A DNA stretch of 64,000 nucleotides from a virus, in the IMG/VR virus record IMGVR_UViG_3300029908_000019, positions 1 through 64,000 of that record. One strand, given 5' to 3'. Positions 6,179 through 13,969 of the stretch are shown one piece after another (positions within the stretch are counted from its first letter, which is position 1; every line of letters starts with the position of its first letter). A program made the translations under genes and the position numbers. The notes under the pieces are model-generated. The model was not told the origin of the DNA. It searched no databases and saw only the letters and a program-made list of their open reading frames with translations.

Positions 6179-6820
6179 ATGAAGAGAGTTTTGAACAGTG
6201 GTTCCATAAATCTTTTGGGAATTTTAGGCACAGAAGAGAATATTTTTGAGTATATTTCCTCTTCACCTGATCTTAATACTCTTACACAAGATGAGTCTTT
6301 AGACCTAGTTTATTCTAAATACAACGGATATCATTTCTCCCAGATTGTATTTAAGTTCCAAGTGAAAGCCCCTATCTTAATCCTACAATCCCTTCAAAAA
6401 TCTCGTTTAGGCACCTTAGAGTCGTTTCCCATACAGGACACCTCAGAAGTGTATTTACCCCCTAGTTTCTATAGATACGGCTCAACAGAGGGCTTCCTAG
6501 CAGCATCCTCCAAAGAGTGTAATGATCTAAATACAAAGTATAGTAATTTTTACCGAAATGTGCTAAACTTCTATCAGAACCTATTAAAATCTGGAGTGTG
6601 TCAAGAACAAGCTGATTTGGTTCTACCCCTTGGTTTGTTTGTTACATTCAACTGGGTAGTGAATGCCCAGGATGTTATTAAATTTATAGAAAAGAATTAT
6701 AATGAATCACCAGAATTAAGTGGTTATTGTTCAACATTCGTGCTATACTTAGAAGACACAATGCCTATTATTTCTGATTGGTTGAAGAGAACAAAATGGC
6801 AAAATTACAAGCTAATTTAA
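6179..6820 (+). CDS. degenerate ThyX-like protein
   Basis: 213 residues behind GAAGGAG. The centre reads 'VFKFQVKAPILILQSLQKSR', where flavin-dependent thymidylate synthases (ThyX) have 'F.I.APIFVARQWHRHR'. Downstream 'LGTLESFP..DTSEVYLPPSFYRYG' parallels the ThyX 'SxNExSxRY..YxP' segment. The C-terminal 'ADLVLPLGLFVTFNW' matches ThyX 'AR.VLPLxLYTxFxW'. The signature RHR is missing and the catalytic Ser context is altered. The fold looks conserved but activity is doubtful. Confidence 0.6.
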   Translation: MKRVLNSGSINLLGILGTEENIFEYISSSPDLNTLTQDESLDLVYSKYNGYHFSQIVFKFQVKAPILILQSLQKSRLGTLESFPIQDTSEVYLPPSFYRYGSTEGFLAASSKECNDLNTKYSNFYRNVLNFYQNLLKSGVCQEQADLVLPLGLFVTFNWVVNAQDVIKFIEKNYNESPELSGYCSTFVLYLEDTMPIISDWLKRTKWQNYKLI

Positions 6821-6971
6821 TTTGTACGTTGGTCATTTATATAAAGACCACGGTATTTTTAAAGCTGATTCCTATGGAGATTCATTGAAAAAAGCTTGCA
6901 TCTGTAATGAATTCAAATTAGACAACATCAAATATCTAGAAGAGTGTTACGAGGATTCTCAACGTGCTTAG
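6796..6971 (+). pseudogene. NLEYLE-tagged mini zinc gene with a frameshift
   Basis: ATG 6796 opens MAKLQANLICT, and the frame then breaks. One frame over, the sequence continues GHLYKDHGIF...KACICNEFKLDNIKYLEECYEDSQRA to TAG 6969-6971. One base appears missing near 6822-6830, inside what should be the CxCGH codons. This is the second frameshifted member within 800 bases. Confidence 0.55.
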
Positions 6972-7263
6972 ACTTATTGGAATCATTTGTGCAACGATAG
7001 CTATAACCTTTGATTTCCTTAGCTATTATAAACAAATCCATAAAACTCTTAAAGCTAAACACTCTAATCAGGTATCCTCTTCGTCCTATTTATTTAAGAT
7101 AGCGAAGATATTATTTAATTTGATTAACTTAGCAATTTTCAGTAACTTTGTAGGCTGCTTTATGGAAGGAATGGCATTGATTATTTGTATTATTGCTCTT
7201 ATGATCATTTGCCATTTCAAGCCTCGTGGCTGGCACCTAATTGATTTTAAAATGGGAAAATAA
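6964..7263 (+). CDS. PQ-loop/SemiSWEET-like membrane protein
   Basis: 99 residues from GTG 6964 with three hydrophobic segments (about 3-20, 45-65 and 68-85). After the first comes 'YYKQIHKTLKAKHSNQVS', resembling the P-Q-x3-[TS] loop of PQ-loop and SemiSWEET small-molecule transporters, with Lys for the Pro. Length and three-helix layout fit a SemiSWEET. Assignment is tentative. Confidence 0.45.
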   Translation: MLRLIGIICATIAITFDFLSYYKQIHKTLKAKHSNQVSSSSYLFKIAKILFNLINLAIFSNFVGCFMEGMALIICIIALMIICHFKPRGWHLIDFKMGK

Positions 7264-7264
7264 G

Positions 7265-7453
7265 ATGATTTGTAGATGTGGCTATCACTTGCAAGAACAC
7301 TGTGCAGGAACGATAGATCCAAAGATTTATTATAAAGATTTCGACTGGAGTTATGTTTCAGATGGCACACAGTGGGATGAGAATTGCAAGTGTCTTAAGT
7401 TTAGGCCAGACAATATTAGATTTTTAGAGATGAAAGCTAATGAGCTTCAATAA
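7265..7453 (+). CDS. NLEYLE-tagged mini zinc protein
   Basis: 62 residues. CRCGYHLQEHC has Tyr before His, then ENCKCLKF, then PDNIRFLEMKANELQ. ATG 7265 is just after the stop of the membrane protein. Confidence 0.75.
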   Translation: MICRCGYHLQEHCAGTIDPKIYYKDFDWSYVSDGTQWDENCKCLKFRPDNIRFLEMKANELQ

Positions 7454-7676
7454 TATAATTCCATGGGATACTTATAAATCACAAACTCCTTGTAAAGTGT
7501 GTGGGCATAAGTGGTCGCACCATAGAGATGAGGTAGGCTGTTTAGGAGTATTTAAGAAAGAGGAAGATCCAAAATCATTTTGGCTTGGCACCTGCAAAAG
7601 CACTTGTAAGAAGTACTGTGAAACTAATTTAGAATACCTTGAGTATAAATATGAGCAAGAACAGAATAAAAAATAA
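7440..7676 (+). CDS. NLEYLE-tagged mini zinc protein
   Basis: 78 residues. CKVCGHKWSHH, GCLGVF, TCKSTCKKYC: a CxxC variant with extra cysteines. Tag ETNLEYLEYKYEQEQNKK. Confidence 0.75.
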   Translation: MSFNNIIPWDTYKSQTPCKVCGHKWSHHRDEVGCLGVFKKEEDPKSFWLGTCKSTCKKYCETNLEYLEYKYEQEQNKK

Positions 7677-7872
7677 AAGTTTAATTTGTCAATGTGGGCA
7701 TAGTGAAGACAGCCATGCAGATTTAATATCCTATAAGACTGAGTATTGTAGTGAGTGTTGGAACAAGAGATGGTGGAAAAAGTATAAAAATTTAGATTTT
7801 GATGATTTACCTTTTGAATTATGTACTAATTTTAAAGAAGATAGCATTAAGTTTCTTGAGAGTTTAATATAA
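7651..7872 (+). CDS. NLEYLE-tagged mini zinc protein
   Basis: 73 residues; ATG 7651 inside the upstream gene is preferred over TTG 7639. CQCGHSEDSH, YCSECW, LCTNF, then EDSIKFLESLI, with the tag's Asn replaced by Ser. Confidence 0.7.
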   Translation: MSKNRIKNKSLICQCGHSEDSHADLISYKTEYCSECWNKRWWKKYKNLDFDDLPFELCTNFKEDSIKFLESLI

Positions 7873-8288
7873 TGGCTATATCAAAAAATTTTACTTTTAA
7901 CTCTCCCATTGTTGGGATTGACTCGATTACAAAAGGATCATTTATAATCAGGTATGCTTAGAATATTTTCTCTTATAACTATGACGACGAAAAAGAACCT
8001 CAATTAGCCAGAGGAGAATTTGCTATAGAAAGTAAGATTAAGTCTGTAGATAATGCACTCTTTGTTCTTGCAAAAAAAGAACCCCTAAGACTTCAAGGAC
8101 TTATTGGGGCAGTTAATTTTGGTGGGGAGAAGAGATTTATTAAAATAAGATCTATACATAATTATACTATAGATCCAGATTACAGTGAGACTGAGGCAAT
8201 TATACTTTCCGTTACATTTGAGATATTGGATAATATTGAGTATTTAGAGAATCTAATTGATTACCGGGATTGGAATTTACTACAATGA
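7872..8288 (+). pseudogene. tagged gene interrupted by an in-frame amber codon
   Basis: ATG 7872 opens MAISKNFTFNSPIVGIDSIT and reaches TAG at 7959-7961. The same frame then stays open for 108 codons to TGA 8286-8288. It encodes a soluble alpha/beta protein that ends LDNIEYLENLIDYRDW, a good tag. No obvious restart signal follows the amber. TAG is used as a normal stop elsewhere (for example 40061-40063), so a nonsense mutation is the simplest reading. Suppression is an alternative. Confidence 0.6.
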
Positions 8289-8467
8289 AGGATACTTGTA
8301 GAACTTGTCGATGCCACATATCTTGGCATGTGTCTAATGGTAAATGTTGCTATTATAATAATCTACTGTTTAGGGATTCTGTTGTAGATGCAGCCTGGGA
8401 TGGTTGCATGAAATATGCTCCTTCAGATAATTTGGAATACTTGGAGAGTTTAGTTGATGAAAAATAA
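8285..8467 (+). CDS. NLEYLE-tagged mini zinc protein
   Basis: 60 residues. ATG 8285 overlaps the previous stop (ATGA). CRTCRCHISWH, KCCYY, DGCMKY, then SDNLEYLESLVDEK. Confidence 0.75.
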   Translation: MKDTCRTCRCHISWHVSNGKCCYYNNLLFRDSVVDAAWDGCMKYAPSDNLEYLESLVDEK

Positions 8468-8633
8468 TAGACCATGTGAATGTGGATGCAGCTTTGAAGA
8501 GCATAAAGCTATAGTATTGGAATCAGGATTAATTTGTAGTCTTTACTGTATGAATTGTGATAAGCACCAGGAATGGTGCTATAATTATCGTCCTATTAAA
8601 AACATAGAATATTTGGAATGGTTAAGCAAATGA
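8457..8633 (+). CDS. NLEYLE-tagged mini zinc protein
   Basis: 58 residues beginning inside the tag codons of the previous gene. CECGCSFEEH, CSLYCMNC, WCYNY, then IKNIEYLEWLSK. Confidence 0.7.
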   Translation: MKNNRPCECGCSFEEHKAIVLESGLICSLYCMNCDKHQEWCYNYRPIKNIEYLEWLSK

Positions 8634-8749
8634 TTTGTATATTATGTAAGCATGATAAGACAGAACATGAGTCAACAAAAGTTTTTCGTGAAGATTGGGC
8701 AGAGCATATTTTTATGGATAGCCTACAATATTTGGAATCTCTAGTATGA
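8630..8749 (+). CDS. NLEYLE-tagged mini zinc protein, shortest member
   Basis: Only 39 residues: ICILCKHDKTEH, a linker, and MDSLQYLESLV. The second Cys pair is absent, so this may be the minimal unit of one CxxC...H plus tag. Its stop overlaps the deformylase start. Confidence 0.65.
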   Translation: MICILCKHDKTEHESTKVFREDWAEHIFMDSLQYLESLV

Positions 8750-9198
8750 TTCTCCCAGTACGATTATATATTGATCCTATTTTATCTAGACCTACATTGT
8801 CAGTATCAGACTTTACAGGGCTGGATAGTGTTGCAAAGAGTTTCATTGAGACTATGGAGGCCTTTAAAGGTGTAGGTTTAGCCGCCCCACAAGTTGGCCT
8901 AGGTTTAAATATGGCAGCTCTTTCTTTGAATAATAAAACAGATAAAATTGTAGTTGCAAATATTATAAATATATGTTATGATAAAGAGAGGGGAATGCAG
9001 ACAGAACTAGAAGGATGTCTCTCATGCCCAGGCGTTTCAATTAAAATGAAAAGATATTTAGAAGTGGAATTTGATTACCAAACAATTTATGGGGAAAAGA
9101 AACATTTAAAGCTTGAAGGATTTAATGCACGGATTTTTCAGCATGAAGCAGATCATTTGGTTGGAAAAATGATAATTAATAATTTGGGGAAATTTTAA
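8746..9198 (+). CDS. def: peptide deformylase
   Basis: 150 residues carrying all three family motifs in order: GVGLAAPQVG, EGCLSCPG (the metal-binding Cys) and HEADHLVG (two metal His and the catalytic Glu). The enzyme removes the N-formyl group from new proteins. Phage-encoded deformylases are typically compact like this one. ATG 8746 overlaps the previous stop. Confidence 0.93.
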   Translation: MILPVRLYIDPILSRPTLSVSDFTGLDSVAKSFIETMEAFKGVGLAAPQVGLGLNMAALSLNNKTDKIVVANIINICYDKERGMQTELEGCLSCPGVSIKMKRYLEVEFDYQTIYGEKKHLKLEGFNARIFQHEADHLVGKMIINNLGKF

Positions 9199-9199
9199 A

Positions 9200-9670
9200 A
9201 TGAAAGCAGAGTTAGAACAACAATTAAATAAAGATTTTCCCCATGTATTTTATAGAGAGGCTAATGGGCGAGATCCATTTTCCATATTTTATTTTGAAGT
9301 GGGGGATGGCTGGGAGCCATTGATAAGAAAAACAGCAGAGAAACTTGAACCTCTATTTGTTAAACAAATTGCTGAAGACCCTGAAGGTTTTAAATTTGGA
9401 TATTATAGGACAAGTCAGATCAAAGAAAAATATGGAATTTTAAGATGGTATCTTTCTGGCGGTACTGATGAGATGTATGAAATTGTAAGTAAAGCAGAAC
9501 ATGAATCTTCTGAGGTTTGTGAACAGTGTGGTGCTCCTGGCAAATTCAGAGGATTTGGGACAGGTTGGTTTTATACAGCTTGCATAGAGCATTGTAAGGA
9601 AGAAGATAAAGATAATTTAGAATTGCTAGAATTGCTAGAATATCTAGCAGATAAGGAGAAAAGAAAATGA
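9200..9670 (+). CDS. NLEYLE-tagged protein with a larger N-terminal domain
   Basis: 156 residues. The N-terminal about 90 residues form an alpha/beta domain (IKEKYGILRWYLSGGTDEMY). A zinc ribbon CEQCGAPGKFRGF...ACIEHC follows, as in a family of uncharacterised phage proteins. The tail DKDNLELLELLEYLADKEKRK contains an in-register repetition of the tag (NLELLE-LLEYLA). Confidence 0.7.
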   Translation: MKAELEQQLNKDFPHVFYREANGRDPFSIFYFEVGDGWEPLIRKTAEKLEPLFVKQIAEDPEGFKFGYYRTSQIKEKYGILRWYLSGGTDEMYEIVSKAEHESSEVCEQCGAPGKFRGFGTGWFYTACIEHCKEEDKDNLELLELLEYLADKEKRK

Positions 9671-10122
9671 AGAAACTACTTGGAAAGGTATTATGGAGAT
9701 TCAGCAATCTCATTATAAAGATTGGTGATAGTATTAATGGATTGGGTCGTTTAATTCGGGAGTTGGCATTAAGGCTTGAATTTCCTTTAGAGAGTATTGA
9801 TGTAGTTTCAGATACGGATCTATTCCCCCATTCCTTTGCTACATTTAAAGAAGGTATGGAAAGTAGAAACTATTTTACAAGACATGATGCAGCAGCTAAA
9901 CTTGTGGGTTGGTATTTGCATCAAGACGGGCATCCCGTAATAGCTGATATGATTAAAGCAGCAAGAGTATTATTGGAAGATTCAAAAGCTACTGAGGGTG
10001 ATGTATCTTATTTAGTTGGGGCATGGAGGGATCAAGCATCAGCTAAGACACAAGAAGAAAGGGAAGTTGGGGAAGAACGTGAGAATAAGATTTATAATGA
10101 TGTATTTAAATCGGAAGTTTAA
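9667..10122 (+). CDS. hypothetical protein (151 aa)
   Basis: N-terminal about 35 residues are basic and amphipathic (KVLWRFSNLIIKIGDSING). The middle is helical (HDAAAKLVGWYLHQDG) and the C-terminus is highly charged. No zinc site or tag. Overlaps the previous stop by four bases. Confidence 0.55.
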   Translation: MKKLLGKVLWRFSNLIIKIGDSINGLGRLIRELALRLEFPLESIDVVSDTDLFPHSFATFKEGMESRNYFTRHDAAAKLVGWYLHQDGHPVIADMIKAARVLLEDSKATEGDVSYLVGAWRDQASAKTQEEREVGEERENKIYNDVFKSEV

Positions 10123-10143
10123 AATAAACTAAGGAGAAATAAT

Positions 10144-10326
10144 ATGGCAAAAGGACGCAGAACAATTGACCCAGCAGTGAAGGCAGCGGTATTGGCAGCA
10201 GCACAGGTTGAAGGAGCAAAGCTTCCTGAGATCGCACTAGCGAATGGAGTCTCGCTTCCTTCGATCTACAATTGGCTGAAGGCAGCAAAGGTAGTTGAAG
10301 TAGCCCCAGAAATCCCTGCAGCGTGA
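10144..10326 (+). CDS. helix-turn-helix DNA-binding protein (60 aa)
   Basis: AAGGAG precedes ATG 10144. Residues 20-50 (VEGAKLPEIALANGVSLPSI followed by YNWLKAAK) form a homeodomain-like helix-turn-helix of the transposase/HTH_23 type. Codon use is GC-richer than the neighbours, suggesting strong expression. Probably a small transcription factor or nucleoid-type protein. Confidence 0.7.
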   Translation: MAKGRRTIDPAVKAAVLAAAQVEGAKLPEIALANGVSLPSIYNWLKAAKVVEVAPEIPAA

Positions 10327-10370
10327 TCTATAAGAGGTCCTTTGGCTCGTGGTGGCAGAGGGAGGTATAA

Positions 10371-10514
10371 ATGAATTGCCCATGTTGTCAGCATTTCTTG
10401 GTATTTGATGGGTTCTTATGGAAGCATCCTCGTGGTAAGAAGTGTAATTGGTTATATGAAACCCCTATTGGCCTATTAAAGTGCCAATGTGACTATGAAA
10501 ATAAAGGAGAATAA
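10371..10514 (+). CDS. zinc-ribbon protein (47 aa)
   Basis: GGAGG before ATG 10371. CPCCQH near the N-terminus and CQCDYENKGE at the end supply ligands. Lacks the tag; the C-terminal codons contain AAAGGAG for the next gene. Confidence 0.55.
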   Translation: MNCPCCQHFLVFDGFLWKHPRGKKCNWLYETPIGLLKCQCDYENKGE

Positions 10515-10516
10515 AA

Positions 10517-10861
10517 GTGCTAGATAAGACCGTGTATGGACTTGCACAACAATTAAAAGGTGAGATCAATCAGATCGTTCAGTTTATTCAGAATCTGCAG
10601 CAAGCAATTAGATTAGATAGTACTGGCAAAGAGATTCGTCTACTGGGACTTCAGCAACTCCTGATTAAGAAAGGTATTATCACAGAAGCGGAAATGACTG
10701 AGCAGACAGGTGAAGTGATTAAGCAGATGCAGAAAGAAGCAGAAGAGCAAGCAGCTAAAGCAAAGGCACCAGAGATTGTTCCAGCCACACCAGAGCAGAC
10801 AGCACAGGTTGAAGCTACAAAGACAGAAGAAGTAACACCAGTAGTTCCACCACAGGCTTAA
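10517..10861 (+). CDS. coiled-coil protein (114 aa)
   Basis: GTG 10517, nine bases after AAAGGAG. Residues 1-75 are helical with heptad spacing (LKGEINQIVQFIQNLQQAI). The C-terminal 40 residues are Ala/Pro/Glu-rich and probably disordered. A structural or chaperone role is possible; no family recognised. Confidence 0.55.
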   Translation: MLDKTVYGLAQQLKGEINQIVQFIQNLQQAIRLDSTGKEIRLLGLQQLLIKKGIITEAEMTEQTGEVIKQMQKEAEEQAAKAKAPEIVPATPEQTAQVEATKTEEVTPVVPPQA

Positions 10862-10862
10862 T

Positions 10863-10982
10863 ATGAATTGGTTAATGCTTACAGGAATGGTTCTTTTAAC
10901 AATTGGTATTGCAAAGAAATTGGGACTTATTCTTGGTGGAATTGTTTTAATAGCCCTTGCAATTCTTATCGACTTGTGGTAA
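10863..10982 (+). CDS. small membrane protein (39 aa)
   Basis: Two hydrophobic stretches (WLMLTGMVLLTIGIA and GLILGGIVLIALAILI) joined by KKL, a tight helical hairpin. Starts right after the previous stop. Confidence 0.5.
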   Translation: MNWLMLTGMVLLTIGIAKKLGLILGGIVLIALAILIDLW

Positions 10983-11003
10983 ACTGGATATAGGAATAAT
11001 TGA

Positions 11004-11168
11004 ATGCGTATGGATGGTGAAGCAATTTGTATTTGTAGATGTTTAAAAGAAAGACATTCATATCATATAGATTATTGTCATGATTGTACCTGTAGAAAGT
11101 TTAAGTGGGATAATTTGGATTATTTAGAAGCTAAATCTGAACTTGAAGATAATGAAGATAGGACTTAA
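11004..11168 (+). CDS. NLEYLE-tagged mini zinc protein
   Basis: 54 residues. CICRCLKERH, YCHDCTCRKF, then WDNLDYLEAKSELEDNEDRT, a tag with a long acidic extension. GGAATA before ATG 11004. Confidence 0.75.
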   Translation: MRMDGEAICICRCLKERHSYHIDYCHDCTCRKFKWDNLDYLEAKSELEDNEDRT

Positions 11169-11179
11169 AGGAGATAGAT

Positions 11180-11896
11180 ATGGGTGAATATTTGCAGAGA
11201 GATGCAACTGATCCAAACTTTGTACCAAGTGGTGGTGGCATGAATGCTGAACAAGCTAAAGCTTTTGCAGCCCTAGCTGGGGTAACAGCTGCAGCCAAGG
11301 TAGTTGATACTAGAACAGCAATGGCACAGCTTATTGCAGACCAAACAGGCAAGTCAGTAGAGGAAGTATTAGCATTTATGGGACCTGCCGCAAAGTCTGC
11401 TCAAGCAGCTGCGCCTAAGCCAGTTCTTCAACCTCTTCCAGAAGTAAAAGTAGTTCCCCTGCCAGTAGTAGAAGAGGAGTCCGTAGTTACCGACGAAGAA
11501 GCTAAAGCCTTAGCTCCCATTAAACCCGTCAAAGAAGTTCCAGCAGATGGATTCGTTGTAACAGAGATCGTTGACGTAGAAGATGCTTCCCAGGCTGAAC
11601 TTGATCAAGCATTCCCAGAGGAAGATGAGAATGACTGGTCAGGAAAAATTCGTGAGGGGTCTAAGGTAAAAGTTGTATATTGCAATCCCTCGTCTAAGAT
11701 AAAATGGCAGGGAAAGGTAGGAAAAGTGGTTCGTGTAATTGGAAATGAAAAAGCAAAAGTATACGAGGTGGAATTTAAAGGGCAGAAGATTCAGAAAGTA
11801 CGATTGAATAAGAAAACAGGAAAGCTTGAACGTGGATATGAAAATAAAAAATTAGTTACAACATTTGACCAAGAAGATATTGAACTATACAGCTAA
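11180..11896 (+). CDS. protein with C-terminal KOW/SH3-like domain (238 aa)
   Basis: AAGGAG site. Residues 20-80 are Ala-rich and helical, 80-140 are Pro/Val/Glu-rich linker, and 150-238 contain 'REGSKVKVVYCNPSSKIKW' and 'GKVGKVVRVIGNEKAKVYEV', the alternating strands of a KOW or Tudor-like barrel. Similar barrels end or begin several giant proteins downstream. Could be a virion-associated or transcription-linked factor. Confidence 0.55.
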   Translation: MGEYLQRDATDPNFVPSGGGMNAEQAKAFAALAGVTAAAKVVDTRTAMAQLIADQTGKSVEEVLAFMGPAAKSAQAAAPKPVLQPLPEVKVVPLPVVEEESVVTDEEAKALAPIKPVKEVPADGFVVTEIVDVEDASQAELDQAFPEEDENDWSGKIREGSKVKVVYCNPSSKIKWQGKVGKVVRVIGNEKAKVYEVEFKGQKIQKVRLNKKTGKLERGYENKKLVTTFDQEDIELYS

Positions 11897-12084
11897 TGAG
11901 AATGGTTAAAACTAATGGCTGTAGAACTTGTAAGCATAGGCATTATTGGGTATTGAGTTCTTTTGCTATCGCTGATTGTTCTCATCCTGATTGCAAATGT
12001 AAAGCAGCAGATTGGACTTCAGCGGATAATCTAGAGTATTTAGAGTATCTCAGTGACAAGAAAAGGAGTTTAAAGAATGATTGA
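11896..12084 (+). CDS. NLEYLE-tagged mini zinc protein
   Basis: 62 residues. CRTCKHRHYW, DCSHPDCKCKA, then SADNLEYLEYLSDKKRSLKND. One-base overlap with the upstream stop. Confidence 0.75.
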   Translation: MRMVKTNGCRTCKHRHYWVLSSFAIADCSHPDCKCKAADWTSADNLEYLEYLSDKKRSLKND

Positions 12085-12244
12085 AATTTATGAATCCAAA
12101 ATGGAAGAATGGGGAACTTGCTTTCCACCCTCTTTATGTTGGGCTACAGAAATTAAGCCAGATAAAGACGGTAGATATGGTAATTGGGAAGAGGCTCCGT
12201 TTGTCAGGCAACAGATGTATGCTCAATTTTTAGGGTGGGCTTAA
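12077..12244 (+). CDS. hypothetical protein (55 aa)
   Basis: AAAAGGAG lies within the upstream gene's tail. The product contains two isolated cysteines (TCFPPSLCWA) and several tryptophans; no tag. Family unknown. Confidence 0.45.
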   Translation: MIEIYESKMEEWGTCFPPSLCWATEIKPDKDGRYGNWEEAPFVRQQMYAQFLGWA

Positions 12245-12245
12245 T

Positions 12246-12425
12246 ATGAAATATAAAATTAAAGTTTACTTTACTGATGGACGCTTTGAGTTACATGCAG
12301 CAGATAGTTTTATAACAACAAATGGGATTTTGCAATTGTTTACTTTTGATGATATGGGAGTTACTAAGAAAATATTAATTCGTAATTTATCTGAAATTGG
12401 AAAAATTACTTCTGAGGTTCTATAA
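12246..12425 (+). CDS. hypothetical protein (59 aa)
   Basis: MKYKIKVYFTDGRFELHAAD opens what looks like a small mixed beta protein. No ribosome-binding site better than weak purines. Stop overlaps the next start. Confidence 0.45.
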   Translation: MKYKIKVYFTDGRFELHAADSFITTNGILQLFTFDDMGVTKKILIRNLSEIGKITSEVL

Positions 12426-12844
12426 TGAAAAGAATTCATCGTTATAACTTGTTATCACTATTTGGTGACATGAAACCTAAAAATTATTTTATAGCCTTGC
12501 AGCTTGCTACGCTCCACTTTGCTAACCCACTAAATAAATCTTCCATATGGGGAAGTGAAAGGCTACCCAAGAATGCTTACATGAGTACTGTTATTGAAAC
12601 GATGTTGAAACGATTATTGGAAGATGAATTAATTAAGATGGTAGAGACAGAAGCTATTAAACAGTCTAAAACAAAGGATACTTATCTTATCTCTTTACGT
12701 GAGTATGATTTACAATTGACAGAACGTGGCAGAGAATGCCTAGGCATGGAGCAAATCGCTCGTGATGGTGACTACTCTTTCTATAAAAAATATGATGGGT
12801 CATTAGATAGTGCAAAACAGATTAATCCAGGTCTATTCAAATAA
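12425..12844 (+). CDS. winged-helix-like protein (139 aa)
   Basis: Residues 35-115 follow the order helix, helix, helix, wing: 'VIETMLKRLLEDELIKMV' then 'TYLISLREYDLQLTERGREC', a typical winged-helix ending. Probably DNA-binding. Single-base overlaps on both sides. Confidence 0.5.
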   Translation: MKRIHRYNLLSLFGDMKPKNYFIALQLATLHFANPLNKSSIWGSERLPKNAYMSTVIETMLKRLLEDELIKMVETEAIKQSKTKDTYLISLREYDLQLTERGRECLGMEQIARDGDYSFYKKYDGSLDSAKQINPGLFK

Positions 12845-13008
12845 TGTATAGCAAGATACTCTTAGCCGTTGATTCCAAAGTAGTGGTTTGGTGTGCTGGT
12901 TGCACTATACAAGATCATAGTAACTTGTTACATCTCACTGATAGGGCAGTTCATATTCTTAATAATCTAGAATATTTGGAATGGTGCTATGAGAAAAGTA
13001 ATGGATGA
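12844..13008 (+). CDS. NLEYLE-tagged mini zinc protein, degenerate ligands
   Basis: 54 residues. Only CAGCTIQDH remains of the ligand set; no second CxC. Tag LNNLEYLEWCYEKSNG is intact. Conservation of the tag with loss of ligands suggests the tag matters independently. Confidence 0.65.
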   Translation: MYSKILLAVDSKVVVWCAGCTIQDHSNLLHLTDRAVHILNNLEYLEWCYEKSNG

Positions 13009-13201
13009 TCTAGATTGCTGCAGAACTTGTGGCCATTTTTATGGGTATCATTTCAATACGGGAATGACTATTAGAGGGCATGAATTTGCCGATGGTCAAT
13101 GTGATCCTTTTACTGATTGGGGCTGCAACTGTAAAGATTTTATTCCTGAAGATAATCTTTTATATTTGGAATGGGTAAATGAAAAACGATTGGCTTTGTA
13201 A
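12989..13201 (+). CDS. NLEYLE-tagged mini zinc protein
   Basis: 70 residues. CCRTCGHFYGYH, QCDPF, GCNCKDF, then EDNLLYLEWVNEKRLAL. The start is inside the tag codons of its neighbour. Confidence 0.75.
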   Translation: MRKVMDDLDCCRTCGHFYGYHFNTGMTIRGHEFADGQCDPFTDWGCNCKDFIPEDNLLYLEWVNEKRLAL

Positions 13202-13388
13202 GTGTAAACATAGTAAACAGGATCATCTCAATAGAGATTACGAACAGGATGGAATAATATTGTTTCGTAGTTGTGATCATGATAGAGGAGCAATTTTCAA
13301 AGGGATGTGCCATTGTGGATGGTATTGTCCTATGTCTAATCTAGAATATTTGGAGTGGGAAATTAAAGATGAGAAAACTGTATTATAG
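13179..13388 (+). CDS. NLEYLE-tagged mini zinc protein
   Basis: 69 residues. CKCKHSKQDH, SCDHD, CHCGWYC, then MSNLEYLEWEIKDEKTVL. Overlaps both neighbours by about 20 bases. Confidence 0.75.
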   Translation: MKNDWLCKCKHSKQDHLNRDYEQDGIILFRSCDHDRGAIFKGMCHCGWYCPMSNLEYLEWEIKDEKTVL

Positions 13389-13575
13389 TTCTTGCAGGAA
13401 TTGTAGATGTTTACATTATTATGGTGATGAAAATTCAGTTATTCCTGAGCGTTGTTACTGCCCAACATTGTATAGAGATTCTGCTGTGCCATTTCCTAGA
13501 TGCTTTAATTATGAACCGTCTGACAACATAGAATATTTAGAATTTCTAGTTGAAAAGGAGTCTCCATCCAAATGA
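13369..13575 (+). CDS. NLEYLE-tagged mini zinc protein
   Basis: 68 residues. CRNCRCLHYY, RCYCPT, RCFNY, then SDNIEYLEFLVEKESPSK. Its final codons (GAAAAGGAGTC) supply the ribosome-binding site of the secreted protein that follows. Confidence 0.75.
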   Translation: MRKLYYSSCRNCRCLHYYGDENSVIPERCYCPTLYRDSAVPFPRCFNYEPSDNIEYLEFLVEKESPSK

Positions 13576-13859
13576 ATAAAAAACTTTTATTTCTAATCCT
13601 TCTACCCTCCCTAGCTTTTGCCAATCCCAAATCTATCCACTATTCTGCTCTTGGTGATTACCTAGTTAATGAATCTGGAAATAGAACACACATTACAGGT
13701 CATCCTTGGATGGTATGCTACCAAGGTAATTATATCCTTAAAGGATGGTTTGAAGGTGCTAAAGGAGCAACAATCTTTTTGCAAACAGATGGTGGAAACT
13801 CCCATATTATAGATAAACCAGTATGTGATGTATTTGATTCAAAGGAGAAACACAATTGA
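13572..13859 (+). CDS. secreted protein (95 aa)
   Basis: Clear Sec signal peptide: MNKK, core LLFLILLPSL, AFA cleavage site before N18. The mature part of about 77 residues has two cysteines (MVCYQG and PVCDVF) suited to a disulfide. Probably periplasmic; function unknown. Confidence 0.6.
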   Translation: MNKKLLFLILLPSLAFANPKSIHYSALGDYLVNESGNRTHITGHPWMVCYQGNYILKGWFEGAKGATIFLQTDGGNSHIIDKPVCDVFDSKEKHN

Positions 13860-13966
13860 ACTATGATCCGATAGCGAGATGCATGATGTGTAATGGTTCT
13901 ACTATACAGATAGATGAGCACACCTATCAATGCGTGGAATGTAACTACATTAATCATAGAGGTTAA
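13856..13966 (+). CDS. zinc-ribbon protein (36 aa), TTG start
   Basis: AAAGGAG lies 8 bases before TTG 13856, which overlaps the previous stop. CMMCNGS...CVECNY is a standard four-Cys ribbon. No tag. Confidence 0.5.
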   Translation: MNYDPIARCMMCNGSTIQIDEHTYQCVECNYINHRG

Positions 13967-13969
13967 TTT

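Noticed and set aside
7959-7961. Amber codon reassignment (TAG read as an amino acid) across the phage
   Set aside because: Several intact genes use TAG as their natural stop (37426-37428, 40061-40063, 44640-44642, 48181-48183, 52345-52347), and no other gene needs TAG read-through.
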